A stretch of 38,626 nt of DNA from Actinomycetota bacterium (GCA_013697275.1 JACCXC010000056.1:1-38626); one strand, 5' to 3'. Shown: positions 9,267 through 19,189, counted from the first letter of the stretch. The notes: a model not told the origin generated them from the letters alone. Translations and numbers: made by a program.

Positions 9267-10576
9267 CTGGGCCGCTCCTCGGCACCGTCGCAGTCGTGGG
9301 CTTTCCGAACGTCGGCAAGTCGACGTTCGTTAACCGCCTGACGGCGACGCGCCAGGCTGTCGTCTTCGAGACGCCCGGCGTGACGCGCGACCGCAAGGAG
9401 CTCGTGTGCGAGTGGGCCGGACGCCGCTTCTTCCTCGTCGACACGGGCGGCGTCGATCTCGCCGACTCCTCGCCGATCACGCGCCAGGTGGCCGAGCAGG
9501 CGCGGCGCGCCGTCGCGGAGGCTGACCTGATCCTGTTCGTGGTCGACGCCAAGGCTGGCGTGACCCCCGGCGACGAGGAGCTCGCGGAGATCTTGCGCCG
9601 CGCGCGAAAGCCGGTGATCGTGCTCGCGAACAAGGTCGACGACCCGAGCCGCGACCTCGAGGCGCTCGAGTTTCATTCGTTCGGCCTCGGCGACCCGGTG
9701 CCGGTGTCGGCTCTGCATGGTCACGGGACCGGCGATCTCCTCGACCGGATCGTCGCCGAGCTCGGGCAGCGCGGCGCGGAGCGTGAGGAGGTCGGTGACG
9801 ACGCGGTCAGGGTAGCGATCCTCGGGCGGCCGAACGTGGGCAAGTCGAGCCTCCTGAATGCGATCGTGGGCGAGGAGCGGGTGATCGTCTCCGAAGTCCC
9901 GGGCACGACGCGTGACGCGATCGACACCGTCGTTCGGCGCGGCGAGACGATGCTCGTCCTCGTGGACACGGCCGGCCTGCGGCGGAAGCGGCGTCAGCGG
10001 CAGGGCATCGAGTACTACTCAGAGCTCCGCGCGATTCAGGCGGCCGAGCGCGCGGACGTCGCGCTCGTCCTCGTGGACGCGAGCCAGGGCATCGTCGACC
10101 AGGATTTGGCCGTTGCCGACGTGGCTCGAACCGCGGGCTGCTCGACGCTCGTCGTGCTGTCGAAGTGGGACATCGCGGAGGTCGGCATCGAAGACGTGCG
10201 GCCTCGTCTGGAAGAGCGGCTCCGGCAGCGACCACAGCTCGTTGCGGTCTCGGCCAAGTCGGGCCGAGGCATCCAGCGCCTCCTCGATCGTGTCGAGGAG
10301 CTCTTCCGCAGGCACACCTCCCGGGTGACGACGGGCGAGCTGAACCGCTTCCTCCAGGAGCTGCGGGCGCAGCGGCCGGGGCCTGGGAGGAACGGCCGGC
10401 GGCTGAACCTCCTGTACGGGACGCAGGTGAGTGTCAGGCCGCCGCGGTTTCGCGTATTCGTGAACGACCCCGGACTGGTCACGCGCGACTACGGCTACTG
10501 GGTGGAGAACCAGCTGCGTGCGCGCTTCGAGCTCGCAGGCGTCCCGGTCGTGATCGACTTCGCGAGGCGCTCGTGA
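9263..10576 (+). CDS. der: Ribosome-associated GTPase Der (EngA), two tandem GTPase domains
   Basis: [14 protein letters not shown] and [15 protein letters not shown]-loops; GTTRDAID; C-terminal KH-like [21 protein letters not shown]. Confidence 0.96.
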   Translation: MTGPLLGTVAVVGFPNVGKSTFVNRLTATRQAVVFETPGVTRDRKELVCEWAGRRFFLVDTGGVDLADSSPITRQVAEQARRAVAEADLILFVVDAKAGVTPGDEELAEILRRARKPVIVLANKVDDPSRDLEALEFHSFGLGDPVPVSALHGHGTGDLLDRIVAELGQRGAEREEVGDDAVRVAILGRPNVGKSSLLNAIVGEERVIVSEVPGTTRDAIDTVVRRGETMLVLVDTAGLRRKRRQRQGIEYYSELRAIQAAERADVALVLVDASQGIVDQDLAVADVARTAGCSTLVVLSKWDIAEVGIEDVRPRLEERLRQRPQLVAVSAKSGRGIQRLLDRVEELFRRHTSRVTTGELNRFLQELRAQRPGPGRNGRRLNLLYGTQVSVRPPRFRVFVNDPGLVTRDYGYWVENQLRARFELAGVPVVIDFARRS

Positions 10577-10690
10577 CCTCACGCGTGACTCTGTCCCCCC
10601 AGGGGCCTTCGGCCCCTCGCCCCCTTCCTGACACTGTATCGCGCAATAGCGCGCTAATGGCTCGTGGAAAGTGCCGTGTTTGCAGCGATA
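10577..10690 (+). repeat. Copy B of the intergenic two-hairpin (REP-like) repeat family
   Basis: GCGTGACTCTGTCCCCCCAGGGGCCTTCGGCCCCTCGCCCCC...; hairpins at 10601-10617 and 10640-10653 (CGCGC-AATA-GCGCG). Confidence 0.75.
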
Positions 10691-10728
10691 ACGTGTCGGG
10701 GCTCTGCCACGAACCGAGGCTCGCATGA
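10657..10728 (+). CDS. Possible 23-aa Cys-rich micro-ORF overlapping the gpsA start (ATGA)
   Basis: ATG GCT CGT GGA AAG TGC CGT GTT TGC ... TGC CAC ... GCA TGA = MARGKCRVCSDNVSGLCHEPRLA. Confidence 0.2.
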   Translation: MARGKCRVCSDNVSGLCHEPRLA

Positions 10729-11684
10729 GGGTCGTAGTCGTTGGTGGGGGCTCTTGGGGCTCGGTCTTCGCAGCTCTGCTCGCCGAGCGCGGCCACGAGG
10801 TGGTCCTCGCCTGCCGTGACCCGGAGCAGGCTCGCGCGATCGTCGCGACAGGGCGGAACCCGCGTTACGTCCCGGACGTCGACCTCTCGGGCATCCGGGC
10901 GCTGTCGCTCGCCGATGCGCCGCTTGCGGAGGCCGAGCTCGTGGTCGTCGCCGTCCCCAGCCGCGCCTTCGGAGAGGTCGTGCGCTCGTTTCCGCCAGGC
11001 GAGGCCCCCGTTCTCAGCCTCGTGAAGGGCCTCGATCCTGACACCGACGAGCGCCTTTCGTGCCTCGTGCAAGGGCGTCCTGCCGCCGTCCTCTCGGGTC
11101 CGAACCACGCGGAGGAGATCGGTGCGGGGTTGCCCGCGGCCGCCGTGATCGCTTGCGTGGACGAGGCGCTCGGGCTCCGCCTCCAACACGCGGTGATCTC
11201 GCCGCGCTTCCGCGTCTACATGAATACGGATGTCGTGGGAGTCGAGCTCTGCGCGGCGGCAAAGAACGTGATCGCCATCGGCGCCGGAGCCGCGGACGGC
11301 CTCGGAATGGGCGACAACGGCAAGGCTGCCCTCGTGACTCGCGGTCTCGCAGAGATGTCCCGCCTCGGCGAAGCCGCGGGCGCGCGGCCGGAGACCTTTG
11401 CGGGACTCGCCGGGATGGGCGACCTGATCGTGACGTGCTGGAGTCGTCACAGTCGCAACCGCCGCGCCGGCGAGCTGATCGCCCTCGGCGCCTCCCCCGA
11501 CGAGGCGCGCGCGACGATCGCGATGGCCGTCGAGGGGCTCACGACGGCTCCGGCCTTGCGCGACCTCGGCCGCCGCCTCCGGATCGAGCTCCCCATTACC
11601 GAGGCCGTCTGCCGCGTGCTCGAGGGCGAACGCGTCCGCGAGGCGGTCGGGGCCCTCATGGAACGCCCTCCGACCGAGGAGTGA
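10725..11684 (+). CDS. gpsA: Glycerol-3-phosphate dehydrogenase [NAD(P)+]
   Basis: MRVVVVGGGSWGSVFAALLAERGHEV; LSGPNHAEEI; CAAAKNVIAIGAGAADGLGMGDNGKAALVTRGLAEM. Confidence 0.96.
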   Translation: MRVVVVGGGSWGSVFAALLAERGHEVVLACRDPEQARAIVATGRNPRYVPDVDLSGIRALSLADAPLAEAELVVVAVPSRAFGEVVRSFPPGEAPVLSLVKGLDPDTDERLSCLVQGRPAAVLSGPNHAEEIGAGLPAAAVIACVDEALGLRLQHAVISPRFRVYMNTDVVGVELCAAAKNVIAIGAGAADGLGMGDNGKAALVTRGLAEMSRLGEAAGARPETFAGLAGMGDLIVTCWSRHSRNRRAGELIALGASPDEARATIAMAVEGLTTAPALRDLGRRLRIELPITEAVCRVLEGERVREAVGALMERPPTEE

Positions 11685-11704
11685 CGACAACTACAGTGTG
11701 GGGC

Positions 11705-13153
11705 GTGCGCCAAGTCGCAGCTCTGGCCGCCCTCACGCTCGCCCTCCTCGCCGCCGGCTGTGGCGGCGAAGGGAGCGCAGTCGGCGGCGCGGCCGACGTC
11801 GCCCCGGCTGATGCTCTGGCGTTTGTCGCGCTGGACACTGATCTTGACGGTGATCAGTGGAAGCAAGCGCAGGATCTCGCCGCCAGGTTCCCGTCGGGCC
11901 GGGACGCGTTCCAGAGCTTCATCGACGAGCTCGCCCAGGATGACCTCGACTTCGAGACGGACGTCAAGCCGGCGCTCGGGCCGGATGCCTACCTCGTCGT
12001 GCTCGCGGCCGAGACGGACGCCGGCGGGCCGCGAGCTGCGTTCCTAACACAGCCTGAAGACCCGGCGAAGCTCGACGAGCTCCTCGAGCGAAGCGGCGAG
12101 GAATTCGTCAAGGCGGAGATCGACGACTGGACGGTCGTCGCGCAGGACGAGGCAACGCTCGCTGCGCTGCGCGCTCGTGACGACTCCCTGGCGGACGAAA
12201 GTGCGTTCGAGGACGCGATGGGCAAGCTGCCCGAGGAGGCGCTCGTCCGCGTGTTCGTGGATGGCGGTGCCCTTGCGCGCCAGACGGAGAGAAGTGGCGG
12301 CCTCGACGAGGGAGAACGCGCGGCGGTGGACTGTCTCGGTAGCGAGGGCGCTGGCGGTGCTTCCGCCTTTGCGCTCTCGGCCGAGGACGGCGGCGTGCGT
12401 CTCACTGGAGTCACCAAGAGTGGAGAAACCGACGGTCCGGACTCGTCCTCCTCCGAGCTCTCGTCGAGCCTCCCGGGCGGTGCTATCGCCCTTGTCTCGA
12501 TCAATGGCCTCGGCGAGCAGGCCCGTCGCGTCCTTCGCTGCCTCGCCGACACGGACGAGGAGGTCGCACGGCAGATCGCTGCTGCAGAGCTGGGCCTCGG
12601 GGTCTCGATCGACGAGGACGTTCTGCCGCTCTTCGACGGCGAGACTGCGGTGGCGGTCTACGAAGGAACGACTCCTGCCGTCGTCGTCGCATCCGAGGTC
12701 GAGGACGAGGAGAAGGCTCGCGCCACCCTCGCGCGCATCATCGAGCGCGCGAGCGCGTTCCTCGACGAGATCGAGGCCGAGGGCGTCTCGGTGGGCGGAC
12801 TGCAGGCGTCACGCCTGACGATTCGCGGAACGCAGGTCTTCTACGCCGTAACGGACGGAAAGCTCGTCGTCACGTCGAGCGAGGAGCTGCTCGCCTCGGT
12901 TGCCGAGGGGGGCGGCGCACTGGCCGAAGACGACGCGTTCCGCGCAGCTGCCGAGGCGGCCGGCGCGCCCGACGAGACGGCCGGGCTCCTCTTCGCGGAC
13001 CTGGAGAAGCTCGTCGGCCTCGCGCTCGGGCTCTCCCCGGCTGATGTCCCGGCCGAGGGAGCGGCCAACCTCGAGCCCCTCGAGTCGCTCTTCCTCTGGG
13101 GCGAGCACGACGTCGACTGGTTCACGTTCGAGGGCCTGCTCGGGATCGACTAG
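11705..13153 (+). CDS. DUF3352-like secreted lipoprotein
   Basis: Lipobox MRQVAALAALTLALLAAGCGG; repeats such as DVAPADALAFVALDTDLDGDQWKQAQDLAARFP typical of DUF3352; the GTG start has TACAGT 7 nt upstream. Confidence 0.7.
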   Translation: MRQVAALAALTLALLAAGCGGEGSAVGGAADVAPADALAFVALDTDLDGDQWKQAQDLAARFPSGRDAFQSFIDELAQDDLDFETDVKPALGPDAYLVVLAAETDAGGPRAAFLTQPEDPAKLDELLERSGEEFVKAEIDDWTVVAQDEATLAALRARDDSLADESAFEDAMGKLPEEALVRVFVDGGALARQTERSGGLDEGERAAVDCLGSEGAGGASAFALSAEDGGVRLTGVTKSGETDGPDSSSSELSSSLPGGAIALVSINGLGEQARRVLRCLADTDEEVARQIAAAELGLGVSIDEDVLPLFDGETAVAVYEGTTPAVVVASEVEDEEKARATLARIIERASAFLDEIEAEGVSVGGLQASRLTIRGTQVFYAVTDGKLVVTSSEELLASVAEGGGALAEDDAFRAAAEAAGAPDETAGLLFADLEKLVGLALGLSPADVPAEGAANLEPLESLFLWGEHDVDWFTFEGLLGID

Positions 13154-13168
13154 CTACTCTGTCGAGTC

Positions 13169-14419
13169 GTGCCGCGGCACTTCCTCTTCACTTCCGAGTC
13201 CGTGACCGAGGGCCACCCCGACAAGGTGGCCGACCAGGTCTCCGACACCGTCCTCGATGCAGTCCTCGCGGAGGACCCGGGCGGCCGCGTCGCCTGCGAG
13301 ACGCTCGTCACCACCGGCCTCGCCGTCGTCGCCGGCGAGATCACGACGAAGACGTACGTCGACATCCCGCGGCTCGTGCGCCAGAAGATCGGCGAGATCG
13401 GCTACGACCGCGCCAAGTACGGCTTCGATGCCGAGACCTGCGGCGTAATCGTCGCGATCGACGAGCAGTCGCCGGACATCGCGCAGGGCGTCGACGCCTC
13501 CTACGAGATTCAGCACGACCCCGGCGACGTCGATCCGCTCGACCGCGTGGGCGCGGGCGACCAGGGAATGATGTTCGGCTACGCGTGCAACGAGACCGAG
13601 GAGCTGATGCCGCTCCCGATCATGCTCGCGCACCGGGTCACGAAACGGCTTGCAGAGGTGCGCAGGGCCCAGGTGCTCCCATACCTCCGCCCGGACGGCA
13701 AGGCGCAGGTGACCGTTCGCTACGAGGTCGACGACGAGGGCCGCCAGCGCCCGGTCGAGGTCGAGCGCGTGCTCGTCTCCTGCCAGCACCGGGAGGGGCT
13801 CGACGTCGACACGCTGATCAAGCCCGACATCATCGAGCACGTCCTCCACCCGATCCTCCCGCGTGATCTCTACGACGAGGGACGGCTGGAGGAGCGCGAC
13901 TTCGTCTACGTGAACCCGACGGGGAAGTTCGTGACGGGCGGCCCGATGGGCGACACCGGTCTAACCGGACGGAAGATCATCGTCGATACGTACGGGGGCT
14001 CGGCGCGCCACGGCGGCGGCGCCTTCTCGGGCAAGGATCCGACCAAGGTCGACCGCTCGGCCGCCTACGCGGCGCGCTACGTGGCAAAGAATGTCGTCGC
14101 GGCCGGTCTCGCCGACCGCTGCGAGCTCCAAGTCGCCTACGCCATCGGTGTTGCACACCCTGTCTCGATCGAGGTCGACTGCTTCGGCACCGAGAACGTT
14201 CCGACGCTGCGGATCGAGGAGCTCGTGCGCGAGCACTTCGACCTCCGGCCGGCCGCGATCCTGCGCGACCTCGACCTGATGCGGCCGATCTACGCGAAGA
14301 CGGCGTCGTACGGCCATTTCGGCCGCGCCGACGCCGACTTCACGTGGGAACGGACGGACAAGTCCGACGATCTTCGTGCGGCCGCCGGCCTGGCCGACGC
14401 GAGCCCTGCAGTCGCTTAG
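13169..14419 (+). CDS. metK: S-adenosylmethionine synthetase
   Basis: [52 protein letters not shown]. Confidence 0.98.
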   Translation: MPRHFLFTSESVTEGHPDKVADQVSDTVLDAVLAEDPGGRVACETLVTTGLAVVAGEITTKTYVDIPRLVRQKIGEIGYDRAKYGFDAETCGVIVAIDEQSPDIAQGVDASYEIQHDPGDVDPLDRVGAGDQGMMFGYACNETEELMPLPIMLAHRVTKRLAEVRRAQVLPYLRPDGKAQVTVRYEVDDEGRQRPVEVERVLVSCQHREGLDVDTLIKPDIIEHVLHPILPRDLYDEGRLEERDFVYVNPTGKFVTGGPMGDTGLTGRKIIVDTYGGSARHGGGAFSGKDPTKVDRSAAYAARYVAKNVVAAGLADRCELQVAYAIGVAHPVSIEVDCFGTENVPTLRIEELVREHFDLRPAAILRDLDLMRPIYAKTASYGHFGRADADFTWERTDKSDDLRAAAGLADASPAVA

Positions 14420-14458
14420 CCCCCACTAGCCCCGTTCGGCGCTACTCTTTCGGGCGAG

Positions 14459-15178
14459 ATGGGGGTCATCTCTCCCGAGCGTGAGCGCACACGGCCGCCG
14501 GCCGAGCCGCCCGCCGCTCCACCGCCTCCCCCGCCTGAACGGCCGCGGCGCGATGTCCCGTGGACGGCGATCACCGTCGTCGCGCTGATCCTCGCCATCT
14601 TCGTGGGGGTCGACCGCGTCCGCGACTGGTTCCCGTCCTTCGACAACCCGTTCGCCTCGGAGACGGTCGACCGCACGCGCACGCCCGTCCTCAAGTCGAT
14701 CCGGGACATCGGCGAGTACCGCGCGGCGAGCGGAACTTACGAGGTGATCGTCGACCTCGAGAACGACACGAAGCTGCCTTCCCGGCTCCTCGGCGAGCGA
14801 ACGCTCTTCGTCGCAGTCGGCTCCGTCGACGCGGGCGTCGATCTCGGGTCGGTCGACGAGAGCGCGGTCGAGATCTCGGCTGACGGGCGCACCGCGACCA
14901 TCGTCCTGCCGCACGCGCGGGTCTACGACGCCGAGCTCGACCTCGGCCGCTCGTATGTCTACGAGCGCGACGAGGGGCTTCTGAACCGCCTGGGCGGAGC
15001 GTTTTCCGACGACGAGGGCTTCGAGCGCGAGGTCTATCTCGCCGCTGAGCGGAGGCTCGACGAAGCCGCCGGCGGAAACGACGAGCTCGCCACGCGGGCC
15101 GAGGCGAACACGCGCACGATGCTTGCGAGCCTCGTGCGAGCGCTCGGCTACGAGCGCCTCGACATCCGCTTCGAGTAA
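14459..15178 (+). CDS. Membrane-anchored DUF4230-like protein
   Basis: Proline-rich cytosolic N-terminus, one transmembrane segment (ITVVALILAIFVGV), then KSIRDIGEYRAASGTYEVIVDLEND and C-terminal ALGYERLDIRFE. Confidence 0.7.
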   Translation: MGVISPERERTRPPAEPPAAPPPPPPERPRRDVPWTAITVVALILAIFVGVDRVRDWFPSFDNPFASETVDRTRTPVLKSIRDIGEYRAASGTYEVIVDLENDTKLPSRLLGERTLFVAVGSVDAGVDLGSVDESAVEISADGRTATIVLPHARVYDAELDLGRSYVYERDEGLLNRLGGAFSDDEGFEREVYLAAERRLDEAAGGNDELATRAEANTRTMLASLVRALGYERLDIRFE

Positions 15179-15186
15179 CCGGCGGT

Positions 15187-15861
15187 CTACGCCGCGCGGA
15201 CGAAGAGGCCCGCGGCTTCCTTCTCCGCGAGGGTGCGTTCCCCGCCGGCGAACAGGATGCGCATGTCGCCGTTCGAGTCCGCGATCTCGACGGTCGTCCC
15301 CGGAACCAGCCCCGCGTCGTAGTACCAGTGCAGAAGCTCGCCGTCGTGCTCCGCGAGGCGAACGATCTCGGCGTGAGCTCCGGCCTCGAGGTCGGTGAGC
15401 GGCTGCAGCTCTCGGTTCTCGGCCTGCTCGAACCCGGTGTCGACCGGCCAGCCGTGCGGACAGCGGTCGGGGTTCCCGAGCCTCTCTGCGATCCGCTCGA
15501 TCATCTCGTCGGTGAACGTGTCGCCGAGGAGGTCGGCCTGGACGTGCGACTCGGCCGGCGTGTACCCCATGAAGTCCGTGAGGAGCCGCTCGATGATCCG
15601 GTGCTTGCGAACGACCTTCTCCGCGAGGTCGCGGCCCTTCGGCGTCAGAATCGCCTCCTTCTGCTCGCCTCGCTCGACGAGGCCCTCGGCCTCGAGCCGC
15701 TTCAGCATCTCGCCCGCGGAGGCGCGCGAGACGCCGAGCATGTCGGCCACCCGGACGGCCAGCGTCGAAGCACCCTTGGTCGCCGGCCGGTACTCGCCGA
15801 CCGGAAACGCGAGGAAATAGATCGTCTCGATGTAGTCGTCGACGGAGTGTCCCTGGGCCAT
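15187..15861 (-). CDS. DtxR/MntR-family metal-dependent transcriptional regulator
   Basis: HSVDDYIETIYFLA...VRVADMLGVSRASAGEMLKRLEAEGLVERGEQKEAILTPKGRDLAEKVVRKHRIIERLL; C-terminal FeoA-like SH3 domain. Confidence 0.93.
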   Translation of the reverse strand: MAQGHSVDDYIETIYFLAFPVGEYRPATKGASTLAVRVADMLGVSRASAGEMLKRLEAEGLVERGEQKEAILTPKGRDLAEKVVRKHRIIERLLTDFMGYTPAESHVQADLLGDTFTDEMIERIAERLGNPDRCPHGWPVDTGFEQAENRELQPLTDLEAGAHAEIVRLAEHDGELLHWYYDAGLVPGTTVEIADSNGDMRILFAGGERTLAEKEAAGLFVRAA

Positions 15862-15867
15862 GCGACG

Positions 15868-15873
15868 ATTCTA
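15868..15873 (-). promoter_or_regulatory. Putative -10 box TAGAAT of the DtxR-family gene (minus strand)
   Basis: + strand ATTCTA = TAGAAT on -, 6 nt before the ATG; partly overlaps TACGAT (15872-15877) on + facing priA. Confidence 0.5.
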
Positions 15874-15875
15874 CG

Positions 15876-17813
15876 ATCGCCCGCCCTCGCTATGCCTCCG
15901 TCGTCCCGCTCGTCTCCGCCCGGGCGCTCGCGCGTCCCTTCACGTATCTGGCAGACGGACTGGAGAAAGGGGCAGTCGTATCCGTTCCGTTCGGGCGCGC
16001 GACGCGACGCGGCGTGGTCGTCGCGCTCGACGAGAGCGTCCCGGCTGACGTCGAGCCCGTCGCCGTCGAGCGCGTCCTCGGAGAGATCCCACCCACGCTT
16101 GTCGACCTCGCGCTCTGGCTTGCCGAGCTGTACGGCTCGACGCCCGGGAGGGCGCTCGCGCTGGTCGCCCCGCCCGCACGTGCCCGCAGGGCCGGGGCGA
16201 AGCGGCGCGCGCAACCGGCCGACGTGCCTGCCGAGGCGCGCCCGGCAGAGCTCTCGGAGACGCAGGCCGCGGCCGTCGAGCGGATCGTCGAGTCGCTCGG
16301 CGCGCCCGCCCACTTCCTCCTCCACGGCGCGACGGGGAGCGGCAAGACCGAGGTCTACCTGCGGGCCTGCGAAGAGGTTCTGGCGCGTGGGCGCACCGCT
16401 ATCGTCCTCGTCCCGGAGATTGCCCTGACACCCCAGGCCGCAGCGCGGTTTCGGGCTCGCTTCGGCGACCGGGTCGCCGTGCTTCATTCCCGGCTGACCG
16501 AGGCCGAGCGGCGGGACGAGCGGGTGCGCATGGCTGCGGGGGAGGCGCGCGTGGTCGTCGGCGCGCGCTCGGCGGTCTTCGCGCCGCTTCGTGACCTGGG
16601 GCTCATCTGCGTGGACGAGGAGCACGACGGCTCGTACAAGCAGGACTCCGACCCGCGCTACGACGCGCGGACCGTCGCGGCCAAGCGCGCGGCCCTCGAG
16701 AACGCTGTGGCGGTCTACGGGAGCGCGACGCCGCGACCTGAGAGCTGGGCCCGCCTCGAGCATCTCGAGCTGGGCGGGCGCCTCGGAGCATCGCTGCCCC
16801 CCGTCCGGATCGTCGACCTCCGCCGCGAGCGGGCCTATCCGCTCTCGTCGCCGCTCCTCGCCGAGCTCGGGAGGATCGCCGACCGGGGCGGGAAGGCCGT
16901 GCTCCTCCTGAACCGGAGGGGCGTCGCGCCCGCTCTCCACTGCCGGGCCTGCGGGGCGACGCCGCGCTGCGACCAGTGTGACGTCGCGCTCACGCTGCAC
17001 GCCGACCGGCGGCTCCACTGCCACCACTGCGGCTACGCGGCGGCCGCCCCCGAGCTCTGCCCATCGTGCGGCTCGTCCGAGCTCGTCCGCCTCGGGGCGG
17101 GGACGGAGCGACTCGAGGCCGAGCTCGCCGCCCGCGTGCCCGAGCTCGAGCTCTATCGACTCGACGCGGACACCACCTCGAGCCCCCTCCGGCTCGCCGA
17201 TGTCCTCGGGCGCTTCGGTGCCGCCGACCGTGCCGTCCTCCTCGGGACGCAGATGGTCGCCAAGGGCCACCACTTCGAGGGGGTGGCGCTCGCGGCGGTG
17301 GTCGACGCCGACACCGGCCTTGGCCTGCCCGACTTCCGGGCCGAGGAGCGGACGTTCCAGCTCGTGACGCAGCTCGCCGGCCGAAGCGGGCGCGAAGCGC
17401 CTGGGCGCGTGCTCGTGCAGACGTTCCAGCCGGACGCGCGCCCGATCTTGCTTGCTGCGCGTCATGCGGTGGAGGAGTTCCTCGCCGGCGAGCTGGCCAG
17501 GCGCGAGCTCCTCGGCTATCCGCCTTACCGCGCCCTCGTCAGCATCGCCGTCTCCGGCCCCTCGCTCGACGGCCCGCTCCGCGCGCTTCGCGAGCTGCGC
17601 GCCGAGCTCGAGCGCCTCGCCCCCGACGCCGAGCTCCTCGGCCCGGCTCCGCTGCTTCGTCTCAGGGGGCGCTATCGCGCGCAAATCTTGGCCAAGACGG
17701 ACAACCCGCGCGCGATCGCCGGGCCCGCGGGCCGTTGGCTCTCGGCGGCCGCCCCGGCGATGCGCCGGGATGACCTGGCGGCGGTCGTCGACGTCGATCC
17801 TCAGTCGTTCTAG
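15876..17813 (+). CDS. priA: Primosomal protein N' (replication restart helicase PriA); start codon uncertain
   Basis: Conserved reading begins RYASVVPLVSARALARPFTYLADGLEKGAVVSVPFG; HGATGSGKTEVY; ICVDEEHDGSYKQDSDPRYDARTVA; Zn cysteines HCRACGATPRCDQCDVALTLH. First ordinary in-frame start is GTG 16014; the listed start (ATC) is only a placeholder. Confidence 0.9.
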   Translation: MARPRYASVVPLVSARALARPFTYLADGLEKGAVVSVPFGRATRRGVVVALDESVPADVEPVAVERVLGEIPPTLVDLALWLAELYGSTPGRALALVAPPARARRAGAKRRAQPADVPAEARPAELSETQAAAVERIVESLGAPAHFLLHGATGSGKTEVYLRACEEVLARGRTAIVLVPEIALTPQAAARFRARFGDRVAVLHSRLTEAERRDERVRMAAGEARVVVGARSAVFAPLRDLGLICVDEEHDGSYKQDSDPRYDARTVAAKRAALENAVAVYGSATPRPESWARLEHLELGGRLGASLPPVRIVDLRRERAYPLSSPLLAELGRIADRGGKAVLLLNRRGVAPALHCRACGATPRCDQCDVALTLHADRRLHCHHCGYAAAAPELCPSCGSSELVRLGAGTERLEAELAARVPELELYRLDADTTSSPLRLADVLGRFGAADRAVLLGTQMVAKGHHFEGVALAAVVDADTGLGLPDFRAEERTFQLVTQLAGRSGREAPGRVLVQTFQPDARPILLAARHAVEEFLAGELARRELLGYPPYRALVSIAVSGPSLDGPLRALRELRAELERLAPDAELLGPAPLLRLRGRYRAQILAKTDNPRAIAGPAGRWLSAAAPAMRRDDLAAVVDVDPQSF

Positions 17814-17831
17814 CGCGCCTAGACTTCCGGC

Positions 17832-18404
17832 GTGCCGGAGGTCGAAGGCCAGATCCGCGACGAGAAGCTCGATGCCGAGCGCGAGGCGCGCCGGAAGATC
17901 GCGCTCGCCCAGGTGCGGCAGTACCCGGATGCGGTACTCCGGATGCGCGCGAACGAGGTGGAGGCGTTCGACGAGCCGCTCGGGGCGCTCGTCGAACGGA
18001 TGGGCCGGCTCATGCAGGAGGCCCGGGGCGTCGGCCTGGCGGCTCCGCAGATCGGAATCCTCCAGCGCGTGCTCGTCTACCAGCTCGCCGACGACTCGGC
18101 GCTCGTCCCGCTCGTGAACCCGCGGATCGTCGCCCGAGGAGAGGAGCTCGAGACGCTGGACGAGGGGTGCCTCTCGCTCGGCGCCGCGACGGTCGTCGTC
18201 CCGGTCGAACGGTCGGTGGCGGTCACGCTCGAGGCGAGCTCTCCGACCGCTGAGCCGGTCACGATCGAGGCGGAGGGTCTCGAAGCGCGCGTGATCCAGC
18301 ACGAGCTCGACCATCTCGACGGCGTGCTGGCGATCGACCGCACGACGCCCGAGGCGCGCAAGCGGGCCCTCGCCGAGCTCCGCCCGCAGCCCGTTCTCGG
18401 GTGA
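17832..18404 (+). CDS. def: Peptide deformylase
   Basis: GVGLAAPQIG, EGCLSLG, HELDHLDG motifs; GTG start with TAGACT 6 nt upstream. Confidence 0.95.
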   Translation: MPEVEGQIRDEKLDAEREARRKIALAQVRQYPDAVLRMRANEVEAFDEPLGALVERMGRLMQEARGVGLAAPQIGILQRVLVYQLADDSALVPLVNPRIVARGEELETLDEGCLSLGAATVVVPVERSVAVTLEASSPTAEPVTIEAEGLEARVIQHELDHLDGVLAIDRTTPEARKRALAELRPQPVLG

Positions 18405-19189
18405 GGCTAGCCGTCGCGGCGACCGCTTCGCTCGGGGCGGCCGTCCTCGAGGGGCTGGCGGCGCGGCACGACGTGGAGCTCCTGCTCACGCGTCCCGATC
18501 GCCCGCGCGGCCGAGGGCAGCGGGTGGGCGCCCCGCCGGCCAAGGAGGTCGCCGAGCGGCTCGGCATCCCGGTCGCCCAGCCCGAGCGGCTGACCGAGGT
18601 TCCCGGCGACGCGCCGGTCGTGATTGTCGCTGCCTACGGCGCGCTCGTGCCCGGGAGCCTCCTCGGCGAGCGGCTCTGGTTGAACGTCCATCCCTCGCTC
18701 CTTCCGCGCTGGCGCGGCGCTGCGCCGGTCGAGCGGGCGCTCATGGCCGGGGACGCCGAGACCGGCGTGACGATCCACAGAACGACTGCAGAGCTCGACG
18801 CAGGGCCGATCGCGGCTCAGCGGGCTTTTCCGGTCGGCCGCGAGGAGGATGCCGGCGCGGTCTACGACCGGGCGGCGCAGGTCGCGCTCGAGCTTCTGGA
18901 CGAGGTGCTCCCGGAGCCGACCTTCGCCCCGCAGCCGACGGAAGGGGCTACCTACGCGGAGAAGATCCGGCCGATCGACCGCGAGCTCGATCTCTCGTGG
19001 CCTCCCGGAGAGTTGCACAACCGGATTCGGGCGCTCTCGCCGCACATCGGCGCCCGGACACAAGTCGATGGTCGGCGGGTTCTCGTCTGGCGCTCGCGCG
19101 TCGTCCAAGGGCGCCTCGAACTCCTCGAGGTGCAGCCCGAAGGCGGGCGGCGCATGCCATACGAAGCCTTTCTGCGCGGCGTCCGTTAG
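18401..19189 (+). CDS. fmt: Methionyl-tRNA formyltransferase (short, about 262 aa)
   Basis: LNVHPSLLPRWRGAAPVERALMAGDAETGVTIHRT; RGRGQRVGAPPAKEVA; adjacent to def. Confidence 0.95.
   Translation: MRLAVAATASLGAAVLEGLAARHDVELLLTRPDRPRGRGQRVGAPPAKEVAERLGIPVAQPERLTEVPGDAPVVIVAAYGALVPGSLLGERLWLNVHPSLLPRWRGAAPVERALMAGDAETGVTIHRTTAELDAGPIAAQRAFPVGREEDAGAVYDRAAQVALELLDEVLPEPTFAPQPTEGATYAEKIRPIDRELDLSWPPGELHNRIRALSPHIGARTQVDGRRVLVWRSRVVQGRLELLEVQPEGGRRMPYEAFLRGVR

Noticed and set aside
14420-14458. SAM riboswitch near metK
   Set aside because: metK starts 16 nt after the previous gene's stop, leaving no room for a leader riboswitch; the downstream spacer is also too short.
15702-18314. 870-aa minus-strand ORF opposite priA/def
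   Set aside because: Antisense of clearly identified genes; composition (Arg/Gly/Glu/Pro-rich) is typical of open antisense frames in GC-rich DNA.
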